From a virus, in the IMG/VR virus record IMGVR_UViG_3300042402_001650, positions 1-50,391 of that record: DNA of 50,391 nt; one strand, given 5' to 3'. The notes beneath the pieces were generated by a model. The model saw nothing but the letters and a program-made list of their open reading frames with translations, did not search any database and was not told the origin of the DNA. Shown here in pieces: positions 29,445 to 36,775 of this stretch. The position numbers and the translations under genes were made by a program. Each line of letters starts with the position of its first letter. Position 1 is the stretch's first letter.

Positions 29445-29473
29445 ATTATAGCAGACAAACCCTAAGGGGTCAA
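29445..29473 (-). promoter_or_regulatory. Sigma70-type promoter for the primase-thyX-nrd operon
   Basis: TTGACC (29468-29473), 17 bases, TATAAT (29445-29450), about 35-40 bases before the primase start codon. Confidence 0.75.
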
Positions 29474-29474
29474 G

Positions 29475-29906
29475 TTAACCAAAAAGTTTTGCTATGGCAG
29501 TAAGATTGACATTGGAAATGATCCAAGCCACAACAACAACGCCACCAGCAACCATCCATTTCCATTTTAATAGTTTACCGAGGTCTTCATCCTCTTTCTT
29601 GTTATGTTCGGCAATATCTTCTCTTAGAGATTTTATCTCTTCCATGATTCTACGTTCAGTTAATTCTATCTTGTCTGATAGATTTCTGTCAACTGTAGTA
29701 ATTCGTGAGTGTAGTTCTTTGATATCTGCCACAGTGTCTTGTTTTCTTTTTTCCATGTCATTGTAAATTTGATTGACCATACGGTCGTGGTTGTCCACCA
29801 GTTTATCTATAACTGCGTCCATTTTACCGCATAATTGCGTGATGTTGTCTACTTTTTCTTTCAGTACTTCAACATCAATTTTTATTTCGACCGTATTGTC
29901 AGCCAT
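29475..29906 (-). CDS. Coiled-coil protein with C-terminal membrane anchor
   Basis: A long heptad region (residues about 5-110) ends in a single membrane helix (WKWMVAGGVVVVAWIISNV) and short tail NLTAIAKLFG. It opens the membrane/lysis gene block. It may be a tail-anchored inner-membrane protein, perhaps lysis control; function unknown. Confidence 0.75.
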   Translation of the reverse strand: MADNTVEIKIDVEVLKEKVDNITQLCGKMDAVIDKLVDNHDRMVNQIYNDMEKRKQDTVADIKELHSRITTVDRNLSDKIELTERRIMEEIKSLREDIAEHNKKEDEDLGKLLKWKWMVAGGVVVVAWIISNVNLTAIAKLFG

Positions 29907-29915
29907 GATAGAGAC

Positions 29916-30137
29916 TTATTTCTTTTCGCCTTTTTCTGGAACTTTTGTTCCTTCAAGTTTCTTATGAACTTTCATCTCTTTACATTCTTGAACTTGCTTA
30001 CCTGATTTGTCTAGAACTTTCTTACCATCGTTGGTTACTTTATCGATACAAACCTTTTTTGTCTCTGCGGCGGATACACCAACATTATAGCTGATTAGCG
30101 CAAGAGATGCAAGCATTGCTGTTAAAATCTTTTTCAT
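29916..30137 (-). CDS. Small secreted protein with two cysteines
   Basis: Signal peptide MKKILTAMLASLALISYNVG then VSA-AETKK cleavage site. The mature protein is about 50 aa, Lys/Glu-rich, with Cys in VCIDKV and QECKEM that could form a disulfide. It has an AATAAATA late-type octamer upstream. A periplasmic location is expected; function unknown. Confidence 0.75.
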   Translation of the reverse strand: MKKILTAMLASLALISYNVGVSAAETKKVCIDKVTNDGKKVLDKSGKQVQECKEMKVHKKLEGTKVPEKGEKK

Positions 30138-30166
30138 ATTAGTTTCTCCTTTGTTTAGATAGCTTA

Positions 30167-30174
30167 TATTTATT
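30167..30174 (-). promoter_or_regulatory. Late-type promoter octamer AATAAATA
   Basis: AATAAATA on the minus strand lies 30 bases before the ATG at 30137 and fits the NATAAATA form. Confidence 0.45.
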
Positions 30175-30406
30175 GGTCGATATTTTTTGGTGCTTTAGGG
30201 GAAAATTTTTCTGCCACTGTAACACCAAGTCCTGCTATTGCAAGATATATCATACCATCAAACATATATGTTTCTACTTTGTAACCCCAAAATAAATTGG
30301 CTACAAATGCAATTCCGCAAAGTATGAATGCAAGAAACGTGATGACTCTTCGACTACTCAACGAGCCATCAATACCATCTTTCAACATACTCTTTAAGAA
30401 TGACAT
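30170..30406 (-). CDS. Two-helix membrane protein (holin-like?)
   Basis: ATG 30406 (MSFLKSMLKDGIDGSLSSRR) is one base after the upstream stop. Helices: VITFLAFILCGIAFVANLFW and FDGMIYLAIAGLGVTVAEKF. The N-terminus is charged. Two helices and placement in the lysis block suggest a holin candidate, but there is no family signature. Confidence 0.7.
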   Translation of the reverse strand: MSFLKSMLKDGIDGSLSSRRVITFLAFILCGIAFVANLFWGYKVETYMFDGMIYLAIAGLGVTVAEKFSPKAPKNIDQ

Positions 30407-30407
30407 A

Positions 30408-30902
30408 TTAAATTTCTGGTTGCGGTGCTTGTGCCGGTGCTGGCTTACCACCAAAACCTGTTATAACTTGTGGCCCAACTGTTTGCACTGGATTTGCAAT
30501 ACCTCCACCCGCTGGCGCGCCGGGCAATGAAAAATCAAATGTTGGTTCTTTTTTAGGTGGTGCTGTCATTGCTTTCTTTGTTTCTGCAAAGTTTTCATTA
30601 GCCAACTTTTGTGCAGCCAACATTGCCTCTTGATCTTCTTTCTTGCCACCCGCTAACATAATGCCAGATAAGGTACCGGTCAAAAATGTTGCAATAGGAA
30701 CAATCAATTCAAAGAACTTTTGGTCGATTGGAGAAATAGCATTGAGAGGTTGGGTCACAAAAATTAAAGAGTATAATACAACAAACACAATACCAGTTAG
30801 TGTTAGGGATAGACAAACGCCGATGAAAAATTTCAGGCGTGACATTAATTGTTCTTCAGTATACACGAATGTTTCATCCTTTTTTAAATTATTATTTTCC
30901 AC
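30408..30902 (-). CDS. Two-helix membrane protein with Pro-rich tail
   Basis: Helices near residues 27-52 (IGVCLSLTLTGIVFVVLYSL) and 66-86 (LIVPIATFLTGTLSGIMLAG). The C-terminus is Pro/Gly/Ala-rich (KKEPTFDFSLPGAPAGGGIA). I have seen similar proteins in lysis regions of T4-like phages of aquatic bacteria. Function unknown, possibly holin/antiholin. Confidence 0.7.
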   Translation of the reverse strand: MENNNLKKDETFVYTEEQLMSRLKFFIGVCLSLTLTGIVFVVLYSLIFVTQPLNAISPIDQKFFELIVPIATFLTGTLSGIMLAGGKKEDQEAMLAAQKLANENFAETKKAMTAPPKKEPTFDFSLPGAPAGGGIANPVQTVGPQVITGFGGKPAPAQAPQPEI

Positions 30903-31182
30903 ATTGAACTCCTTGTGTTGATTGTGTTGGTTGCGAACCTTGCGGCAGTTGATCCGCAGGAGGGCCTAGTCTAGGGTCACGCTGACCTTTAAATACATGC
31001 TCTGGGCATGTTCTAGTCACATCACACAAAGGTTTTTGACAAAACTCTTTGTCCCAGTTTTTTGGGTCTTGACATGGATATCTAAACCTGTCTCCTCCAA
31101 AAATTGCTATGAACAATGGCAGTATTATTAAAAGCGCGAGCCATTTAAAAAGTTTTCTGTCGCTTGGAACACCGTTAGACAT
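30892..31182 (-). CDS. Cys-rich protein with N-terminal membrane helix
   Basis: A helix LFKWLALLIILPLFIAIFGG is followed by a YPCQDPKNWDKEFCQKPLC and TCPEHVF cluster (four cysteines) and a Pro/Gln tail. Periplasmic exposure of the Cys domain is likely. It borders the endolysin and overlaps the next gene by 11 bases. Function unknown. Confidence 0.7.
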   Translation of the reverse strand: MSNGVPSDRKLFKWLALLIILPLFIAIFGGDRFRYPCQDPKNWDKEFCQKPLCDVTRTCPEHVFKGQRDPRLGPPADQLPQGSQPTQSTQGVQCGK

Positions 31183-31806
31183 TTAACCTCCCAATACATG
31201 TAGGGCGTGTTCATAATGTTTAATTCTATCTTCAAGTCCAATAGTTCCGCCATTGATACGCTTAGTCAATGTAACGATATCGCCTGCATCGGCCCATTGA
31301 TTAAGTTTGTTTGTTTCCCAGAACCAACATGCAGACTGAGCCGCACCTTCAAAGGTTCCAAGATATTCTGTTGCTTCTTCAGCAGTAATTCCTAAAGATG
31401 CTGCAAACCAAGTATAGTTTTGTCTTCCAGTCAACTGAATTAAACCGCGGCCGCAATAGCGCCAGCCGTCACCAGACTCTTCTGGACCATTGCCCATACG
31501 ACTTCCATAAACTCTGTTTGCGATTGCTTCTTGTTTGTTTGGCATTGAAGCATATTTTTGTGCGATAGCATCATCTGGAAAGTATTTTGGAAAAATCTTT
31601 CTAAGTGATTGCCAACGATAATTCAAATTCTCTTTCAGCACCATAAAGCCGCCAGATTCATGAGCGCACTGAGCAACAAATGCCGCTACTCTTTTGGGGG
31701 TATTAATTTCATAATCTGGTAATAGTTGACTCAATGCTTTATGCCAATGTGTTACATATGGGTTTTTCGGTAGCAACTGTTTCAACTGATCTATTGTTAA
31801 CTCCAT
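31183..31806 (-). CDS. GH19 chitinase-type endolysin
   Basis: GH19 signatures: FVAQCAHESGGF with catalytic Glu about residue 50, ANRVYGSRMGNG, GWRYCGRGLIQLTGRQNY and the C-terminal ITLTKRINGG-type segment. GH19 phage enzymes cleave peptidoglycan glycan strands. No signal peptide is present, so release needs a holin. The spanin-like pair follows upstream in the same cluster. Confidence 0.93.
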   Translation of the reverse strand: MELTIDQLKQLLPKNPYVTHWHKALSQLLPDYEINTPKRVAAFVAQCAHESGGFMVLKENLNYRWQSLRKIFPKYFPDDAIAQKYASMPNKQEAIANRVYGSRMGNGPEESGDGWRYCGRGLIQLTGRQNYTWFAASLGITAEEATEYLGTFEGAAQSACWFWETNKLNQWADAGDIVTLTKRINGGTIGLEDRIKHYEHALHVLGG

Positions 31807-31814
31807 GTCTCCTC

Positions 31815-32081
31815 CTATTTAATGTCAAATGCTTTCTTTTGCACATTATACCATTCTATCCACGCATCGTTTTTTAATGAACATTCGTGATACAACGTAT
31901 AATTTTCTGTTACGGACTTTACAACCTCACTTAGTAGTGGATTTTCTTTTTCTATTCTTTTCAAGTCAGCGCATTTTTTAAGAAGAGTTTCTGGTGCATC
32001 AGGAAACTTTCTTGCTACTGGTACAGCAGTAGCAGCGCATCCAGATAGCAGTACTATGAAAGCAAGTAAAAGATATTTCAT
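31815..32081 (-). CDS. Lipoprotein, o-spanin-like
   Basis: A lipobox LLSGC (Cys about residue 15) after a short hydrophobic start. The 70-residue mature part is charged with a Cys pair (KKCADL, HECSLK). Next to an i-spanin-like protein and endolysin, this fits an outer-membrane spanin subunit, which links to the inner subunit and fuses membranes at lysis. Confidence 0.75.
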   Translation of the reverse strand: MKYLLLAFIVLLSGCAATAVPVARKFPDAPETLLKKCADLKRIEKENPLLSEVVKSVTENYTLYHECSLKNDAWIEWYNVQKKAFDIK

Positions 32082-32515
32082 TTCTTTACTCCTTCGGCCG
32101 CTTGATTCACTGCATTCACCGCCTCTTTAGGAATTTCACATTTCGAATCGTGCTTTACTACTTCTCGATCAACATATTGAATTATTTCTTGTCCCTTTTC
32201 ACGAATAACTTGTGTTTTTGTCACAACCTTTTCTACAACCTGAACATTTGCTTGTTGCGATTTTGCTTCTGCTTCTGCAACTTTTACTTCAAGTTCTTTT
32301 ACTTTTGCAAGCCATGCTTCTTCATTTGATATCGCACCAGACATATAGACGCCAACTACCATTAGTATTGCCGATACTATTTGTATTGGAGTTTTGTAGA
32401 GATAAATTGCTGGTATAGGAATAAATCTTAGCAAGTAAGTTGCAATGAATCCTAGCAGACCAACAAAGAATGCTGCATAAAAAATCCAAAAAGGTAGCCA
32501 TTTAAGTATCCACAT
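32078..32515 (-). CDS. Inner-membrane coiled-coil protein, i-spanin-like
   Basis: Two to three hydrophobic N-terminal segments (FWIFYAAFFVGLLGFIATYL, IVSAILMVVGVYMSG) precede a periplasmic coiled coil (residues about 70-125) ending KCEIPKEAVNAVNQAAEGVK. The coiled coil and 4-base overlap with the lipoprotein gene suggest the inner half of a spanin pair. The number of helices is more than in classical Rz, so this is tentative. Confidence 0.65.
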   Translation of the reverse strand: MWILKWLPFWIFYAAFFVGLLGFIATYLLRFIPIPAIYLYKTPIQIVSAILMVVGVYMSGAISNEEAWLAKVKELEVKVAEAEAKSQQANVQVVEKVVTKTQVIREKGQEIIQYVDREVVKHDSKCEIPKEAVNAVNQAAEGVKK

Positions 32516-33191
32516 CGCCTCGATTTCCTACACTAAAAGATTCTGTGAACATACCACTTCGTCCATAACGTAGAAAAATCATCGAACCTGTTTTATCATC
32601 TTGAAGAATAATAGGTTTCTTAGGGTACTTTCTTCCATATTCACGAATTGCATTACCTATTTCATCGTTACCCACATAAGTTTCGTATTTTAAATATTTT
32701 CTCTTGCCTAATCTCGCACCATTATATCTCTTAGTGTCAACAACGAAAACATCATTTCCTGCGAATCTTCGCATCATAACAGTCTTGCCAACAGGTGGGT
32801 TGCCATCAGTACCAGCAATGGCCCCACGACCAACAACATTAGCAATTTCTTCATTTAGCATCTCACTATTGAGATATTGATTGAAACGCTCTTCTATATT
32901 TTCTTCGGTTAGTGTTTTCTCTTCTTTGATTAAAAGAAGAGCGGCTGCATATGTTGCAAACTTGCCAGAACCTCCTGGCACTTTTGCTAATAGTCTTTTG
33001 AGTTTTGCTACTAGATTATCAAGAGGCGTATAGGAATCCATTTCGGCTTGACTTCTTCTCTGATCGGATTTCTTTAAAAGATTTCCTTCAGCATCAATCA
33101 CTCCAGTCTTGAAAGCGTCCCATTCCGTGAACGGTGTTGTTAGCTTTCTTAGGATTCGATATACAATGTACAGGTCTATTAAATTTGCCAT
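32502..33191 (-). CDS. Conserved T4-like protein, 229 aa
   Basis: The DLYIVYRILRKLTTPFTEWD start, LKRLLAKVPGGSGKFATYAA middle and TKRYNGARLGKRKYLKYETY C-half recur in T4-like cyanophages and pelagiphages. Soluble, basic. Position between lysis and virion genes suggests a virion or assembly role; function unproven. Confidence 0.78.
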   Translation of the reverse strand: MANLIDLYIVYRILRKLTTPFTEWDAFKTGVIDAEGNLLKKSDQRRSQAEMDSYTPLDNLVAKLKRLLAKVPGGSGKFATYAAALLLIKEEKTLTEENIEERFNQYLNSEMLNEEIANVVGRGAIAGTDGNPPVGKTVMMRRFAGNDVFVVDTKRYNGARLGKRKYLKYETYVGNDEIGNAIREYGRKYPKKPIILQDDKTGSMIFLRYGRSGMFTESFSVGNRGDVDT

Positions 33192-33541
33192 TATACGGTT
33201 CTCTTTAATTTTTCTAATAGCTCACCATCGTATAAAACATTACTGTTTTTTATGTATCCCAAAAATATAAAAAAAGAATTTAGAATGTATCTATTCTTTT
33301 CTTCTACCTTAAAGGTAAGCATATTTACGGTTCCTTCTACACCAAATACGTTTGAGAGAAAGATTATATGATTTAATATCAATCTCTCCCTCAATTCATT
33401 CTTATCTGCATACTTGTTTATCAATCTCTTGATATACTTAATTTTATTTAAGTCTTCAAGAAACTCAAGTACTGATACGCAATTTGGATTTCTGTAGTTA
33501 TTTACTGCGTATGCTTCAAACTCATCATCATTTATAATCAT
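33191..33541 (-). CDS. Conserved phage protein (DUF7207-like)
   Basis: A 116-residue helical protein: NYRNPNCVSVLEFLEDLNKI, KYIKRLINKY, LRERLILNHIIFLSNVFGVE and FFIFLGYI. The NPxCxSxxEFxEDLxRIKYIKRL pattern is a family I associate with DUF7207, which recurs in T4-like phages. Function unknown. Confidence 0.75.
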   Translation of the reverse strand: MIINDDEFEAYAVNNYRNPNCVSVLEFLEDLNKIKYIKRLINKYADKNELRERLILNHIIFLSNVFGVEGTVNMLTFKVEEKNRYILNSFFIFLGYIKNSNVLYDGELLEKLKRTV

Positions 33542-33547
33542 AATAAA

Positions 33548-33958
33548 TTAGAATGTATCTAGTGATATCCTCTTAATTGTGCTTGCATTAACGGCAATGT
33601 ACAAATAGTTGGTATCCCATGTAATTGTTCCTACACTCCAACCTAGTGCAGTATTATTTGAAGAAGCTGGTGTTTGCGATGTGCGAATGCGGATTTCATC
33701 ATAGTTGAAATCTGGCAAACCTTCAACTTCAAATCTTGTTGACGGCGTAATTTTTACAACGGTACCACCAATAGTTGCAGTTCCTGTTGAGGTAATGTCA
33801 ATTTTTTGAAATGAAGTTTGAGCCGTTTCGCCGAAGATATCTCCTAGCTCAACTTTTTTCGAAACAGGCGATCCGCTTGGATCATCAACAATCAACAACA
33901 AATCTGTATTTGCTGGCGTTGTTAGTGCAGTTAACTGCGTAATCTTTTTATCTGCCAT
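33548..33958 (-). CDS. Minor virion-type protein, 136 aa
   Basis: The start MADKKITQLTALTTPANTDL plus LLIVDDPSGSPVSKKV is a common N-terminal module of phage tail-fibre or virion proteins. The rest is beta-rich (TSTGTATIGGTVVKI, WDTNYLYIAVN). It probably forms part of a fibre or head decoration. A short TATAAAATA sequence upstream may be a degenerate late promoter. Confidence 0.75.
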   Translation of the reverse strand: MADKKITQLTALTTPANTDLLLIVDDPSGSPVSKKVELGDIFGETAQTSFQKIDITSTGTATIGGTVVKITPSTRFEVEGLPDFNYDEIRIRTSQTPASSNNTALGWSVGTITWDTNYLYIAVNASTIKRISLDTF

Positions 33959-34027
33959 TTAAAACTCCTATTTTATAAACCCAACTGAATGGGAATGCTA
34001 CTCCTGGGACTCAGGCCAATATTTAAA

Positions 34028-34510
34028 TTAACTGTCGGCTGCAATAGAATCGTCTGGTGCGTCACCAGTTACCGCAGAAGACATAACCACTAGTGGCTCA
34101 GTCTTATAGCGAGTAGTTCCGTGCATGTCAGTATATGTAACGTACTTTGTCCAGCCTGGTGTGGTGATACCTCTTGCCTTGTTTGCTGCCAATCCGGCTT
34201 CGGTATCGTCAACACCAATGATGTTGTTAGATGAAACTTCAGCAACAGTCACATACTTTGGAATGTCCTGTCCAGTTATAGTTGCGCCAGTTTGGTTTGC
34301 GCCATCCCATGCGTCACCGATTGTAATTGAAGTTGCGCTTTCAATTGCAGTAACTTTTCTACGCTTACCAGCAATAACCAACGCATCGCCGATATCGACT
34401 TCGGTTGTAAATGCTGTACCTGTTCCGCTAACTGTAGTTGTTGCTACAGAGTTGCTTACGTTAGCGGTACCTGTAATTGCATATGAATCTCTTGTTCCCC
34501 ATAGTGCCAT
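34028..34510 (-). CDS. Conserved virion-associated protein
   Basis: MALWGTRDSYAITGTANVSN, GTGTAFTTEVDIGDALVIAG and GITTPGWTKYVTYTDMHGTT are the hallmark segments of a T4-like cyanophage family usually found among structural genes. Beta-rich, 160 aa. A TATAAATA late promoter lies 56-63 bases upstream. Exact virion position unknown. Confidence 0.8.
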   Translation of the reverse strand: MALWGTRDSYAITGTANVSNSVATTTVSGTGTAFTTEVDIGDALVIAGKRRKVTAIESATSITIGDAWDGANQTGATITGQDIPKYVTVAEVSSNNIIGVDDTEAGLAANKARGITTPGWTKYVTYTDMHGTTRYKTEPLVVMSSAVTGDAPDDSIAADS

Positions 34511-34524
34511 GGTGTTCTCCTTTG

Positions 34525-35022
34525 TTAAAAACCTAGTTTTCTAAGTTGTGATATTGTCTTCATTGTATTTATATGACGAATACCTATGCCACCTTTTGCA
34601 GTCCACTCATTAATGTTTTTTACATGGTCATCGATTAGAATGTTTGGGTTACCATCTTTTGTGACAGCATAGTTTTGTTTTTGATCTCTAGGAACGATGT
34701 ATATTTCATTTAAATTGTTTTTACCCAAATGTTTACTTAGCCATTCTATTTTTTCTGCTTTGCAGGTAGGCATTCTTTTTGAAGGTGTGGATAATATATT
34801 AATGTTGTAAGGTTTGATAAATTTCCATAAAGCCATACCATCGGGCATTGGGTCTAGATTAGCCCAAAACTTTGGAACGCTTTTTATCGCTTCCCACTTC
34901 TCTTCTTTTTCTGCAACTGTAAAGTCTGGTAAACCTTTTGAGCGTAGAACCGCATTGGCTCCACCTAAAAAGTTCACCAAAACTTGATCCATGTCGCAGT
35001 ATATTTGTGGCAATTCGTTCAT
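34525..35022 (-). CDS. 5'(3')-deoxyribonucleotidase (HAD family)
   Basis: HAD motifs: YCDMDQVLVNF (nucleophile Asp10, acid Asp12), ILSTPSK (motif II Ser/Thr), and the late ILIDDHVKNINEW (motif IV double Asp). The NT5C-like cap has FWANLDPMPDG. Dephosphorylates dNMPs, adjusting nucleotide pools with NrdAB and ThyX. It contains an embedded late promoter for the downstream virion gene. Confidence 0.88.
   Translation of the reverse strand: MNELPQIYCDMDQVLVNFLGGANAVLRSKGLPDFTVAEKEEKWEAIKSVPKFWANLDPMPDGMALWKFIKPYNINILSTPSKRMPTCKAEKIEWLSKHLGKNNLNEIYIVPRDQKQNYAVTKDGNPNILIDDHVKNINEWTAKGGIGIRHINTMKTISQLRKLGF
34566..34573 (-). promoter_or_regulatory. Late promoter TATAAATA
   Basis: Exact TATAAATA on the minus strand inside the 3' part of the deoxyribonucleotidase gene, 56 bases before the virion gene start at 34510. 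Confidence 0.6.
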
Positions 35023-36740
35023 CTTTGATTTTGTGATACTTCCGGATTAATTTCGATTGGCTCTTTCTTTCCAGATAAAGTCTGACCACTTTTTACAATT
35101 TCTTTATCTGAAGGTGCCTGTTCTTTCATCTTTTTAGCAGCCTTACTTATTTTTTTCATAACGGCTTCATTCACGGAAACATTGCCAACAGTTTTCATTT
35201 TGATTTTTGTCTTAATTCCCATCTTTGAGAAGGCTTTCTCAAACTTGTTTGCAAGTGCTTCGCCGCCTTGTTTGAATTCTGGATAGTCTGCGCCTTCTTT
35301 CTGAGATGCGCTTTGCGCTTTACCTTTGACTAGTCTACCTTTTGCTTGCACTGCTGCGAATCTAGCAGCCTTGTCGTTATGACCCGGCATTAGACTTGTC
35401 ATAGGCACTTTGCCTTCAGGCGCCTTGCGATCATTTTCGGGGTTGTCATAGCCTTTGCCTTTAACAACTTTTTCTTCAAGTTCAACTTCTTCTTTGTACA
35501 TATTGAGTTCATAACGCTTGTTATCAAGGTTAGTTACTTGTACTTGAATCGCTTTTTTACCAGTCTTATCTAGTAAACGATATGCGTTTGCTTTGCCAGA
35601 TGATGGCTTCTTAGGACCCATCGCAACATTTCTGTCAATCTCTAGTGGATCGATTTCAATGTTGTATTTCTTCTTTGCAAAATCATATGCATGTGCCATC
35701 GCTGAAGAGAAATCTTTGTGATAAAGTTCATAGCCTGTACCAGACTTACCCTCTTCAATTTCAAGTTCTTCATTTTTGGGCACACAGTTAGGCACCATCT
35801 TGTCGCCTTTCTTTTTCATGCCTTCTTGCTTATGAGTATCCCAACAGGCTTCATCAACTTCAAACTCTTCGCCTTGAAGTTCTTTTTGTGTTGCGCCAGC
35901 TTTTCTAGCGGCTTCAGCATCTTTAGGATTCTTAGTCTTATGATACTTTGCAAGCAACTCTTTTCTTGTGCCGCCTTGACTTTTTGCATTGTAGTCCGTT
36001 ACACCAGTTGCTTCTTCAATTCCAACTTCTTCATCTTGATGGATGTCTTCCTTTTTCATTTTTTTCTTTAAGGCTTCTTCTGGGCTTGTTGCCCACACAT
36101 GATGTGGTTGGTCTTTATAGTTTGCCGAACCCTTATGAGTAGGATTGTCTTTTACTGCCTTACCACTTTTAACAGAATAACGATCTTTATCATAAGCATC
36201 GCTCTCATCAACCGATTCAACTTCTTCTTTGACTGACGCTTTTTGCTTCTGCAATGCTTCACGTTCTTTTTCTTGCTTTTGGTTTAAGGCAGCAATTTTT
36301 AGAGCAATATCGGCTCTTTTCTTTTGAGCCGCAGTAGACTTCTTAATCTGAGTTACATCGGTTCCGCCACCAACAGCTTCTGAAATTGATGCCTTTGCGT
36401 CACTTAGAGAAGAATATGTTTTTCCTTTTTTATCTCCAGCGTAAACGGCATACTTATCATCTGCTAATTTTTCGATGGAATGTTGTCCTTTTTTCCAAAC
36501 AACTGAACCATCAGATTCTTTAACAGTTTCTTCATTCTTTGCTTGATGGGCAGCATCTAAATCATTGAAGAATTTTTTCTTTTCTTCTGGAGATAAATCG
36601 CCTAGAGACTTAATACCTTTTTTAGCCATGTGTGCTTTGACTTTGGATTGATACTCAGTCTCTTCTTCAATTGATTTTGAAATGTAATCTACAAGAGATT
36701 GTGGTACGCCAAATTTCTGTGCTAATGTTGTTGGTTTCAT
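35019..36740 (-). CDS. Prohead core/virion-type charged protein
   Basis: A 573-residue, Lys/Glu-rich protein beginning MKPTTLAQKFGVPQSLVDYI. It contains HHVWATSPEEALKKK, EACWDTHKQEGMKKKGDK followed by MVPNCVPKNE, and SLMPGHNDKAARFAA. The CWxxxKQxGMKKKGxxMVPNCVPK motif is common in cyanophage virion or head-core proteins. It has no membrane segment and is largely helical. It is probably scaffold-like or proteolytically processed; exact role unproven. Confidence 0.75.
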   Translation of the reverse strand: MKPTTLAQKFGVPQSLVDYISKSIEEETEYQSKVKAHMAKKGIKSLGDLSPEEKKKFFNDLDAAHQAKNEETVKESDGSVVWKKGQHSIEKLADDKYAVYAGDKKGKTYSSLSDAKASISEAVGGGTDVTQIKKSTAAQKKRADIALKIAALNQKQEKEREALQKQKASVKEEVESVDESDAYDKDRYSVKSGKAVKDNPTHKGSANYKDQPHHVWATSPEEALKKKMKKEDIHQDEEVGIEEATGVTDYNAKSQGGTRKELLAKYHKTKNPKDAEAARKAGATQKELQGEEFEVDEACWDTHKQEGMKKKGDKMVPNCVPKNEELEIEEGKSGTGYELYHKDFSSAMAHAYDFAKKKYNIEIDPLEIDRNVAMGPKKPSSGKANAYRLLDKTGKKAIQVQVTNLDNKRYELNMYKEEVELEEKVVKGKGYDNPENDRKAPEGKVPMTSLMPGHNDKAARFAAVQAKGRLVKGKAQSASQKEGADYPEFKQGGEALANKFEKAFSKMGIKTKIKMKTVGNVSVNEAVMKKISKAAKKMKEQAPSDKEIVKSGQTLSGKKEPIEINPEVSQNQR

Positions 36741-36775
36741 TTTTAGTCCTCTACTATTTTTAAGGTTATCTCTTA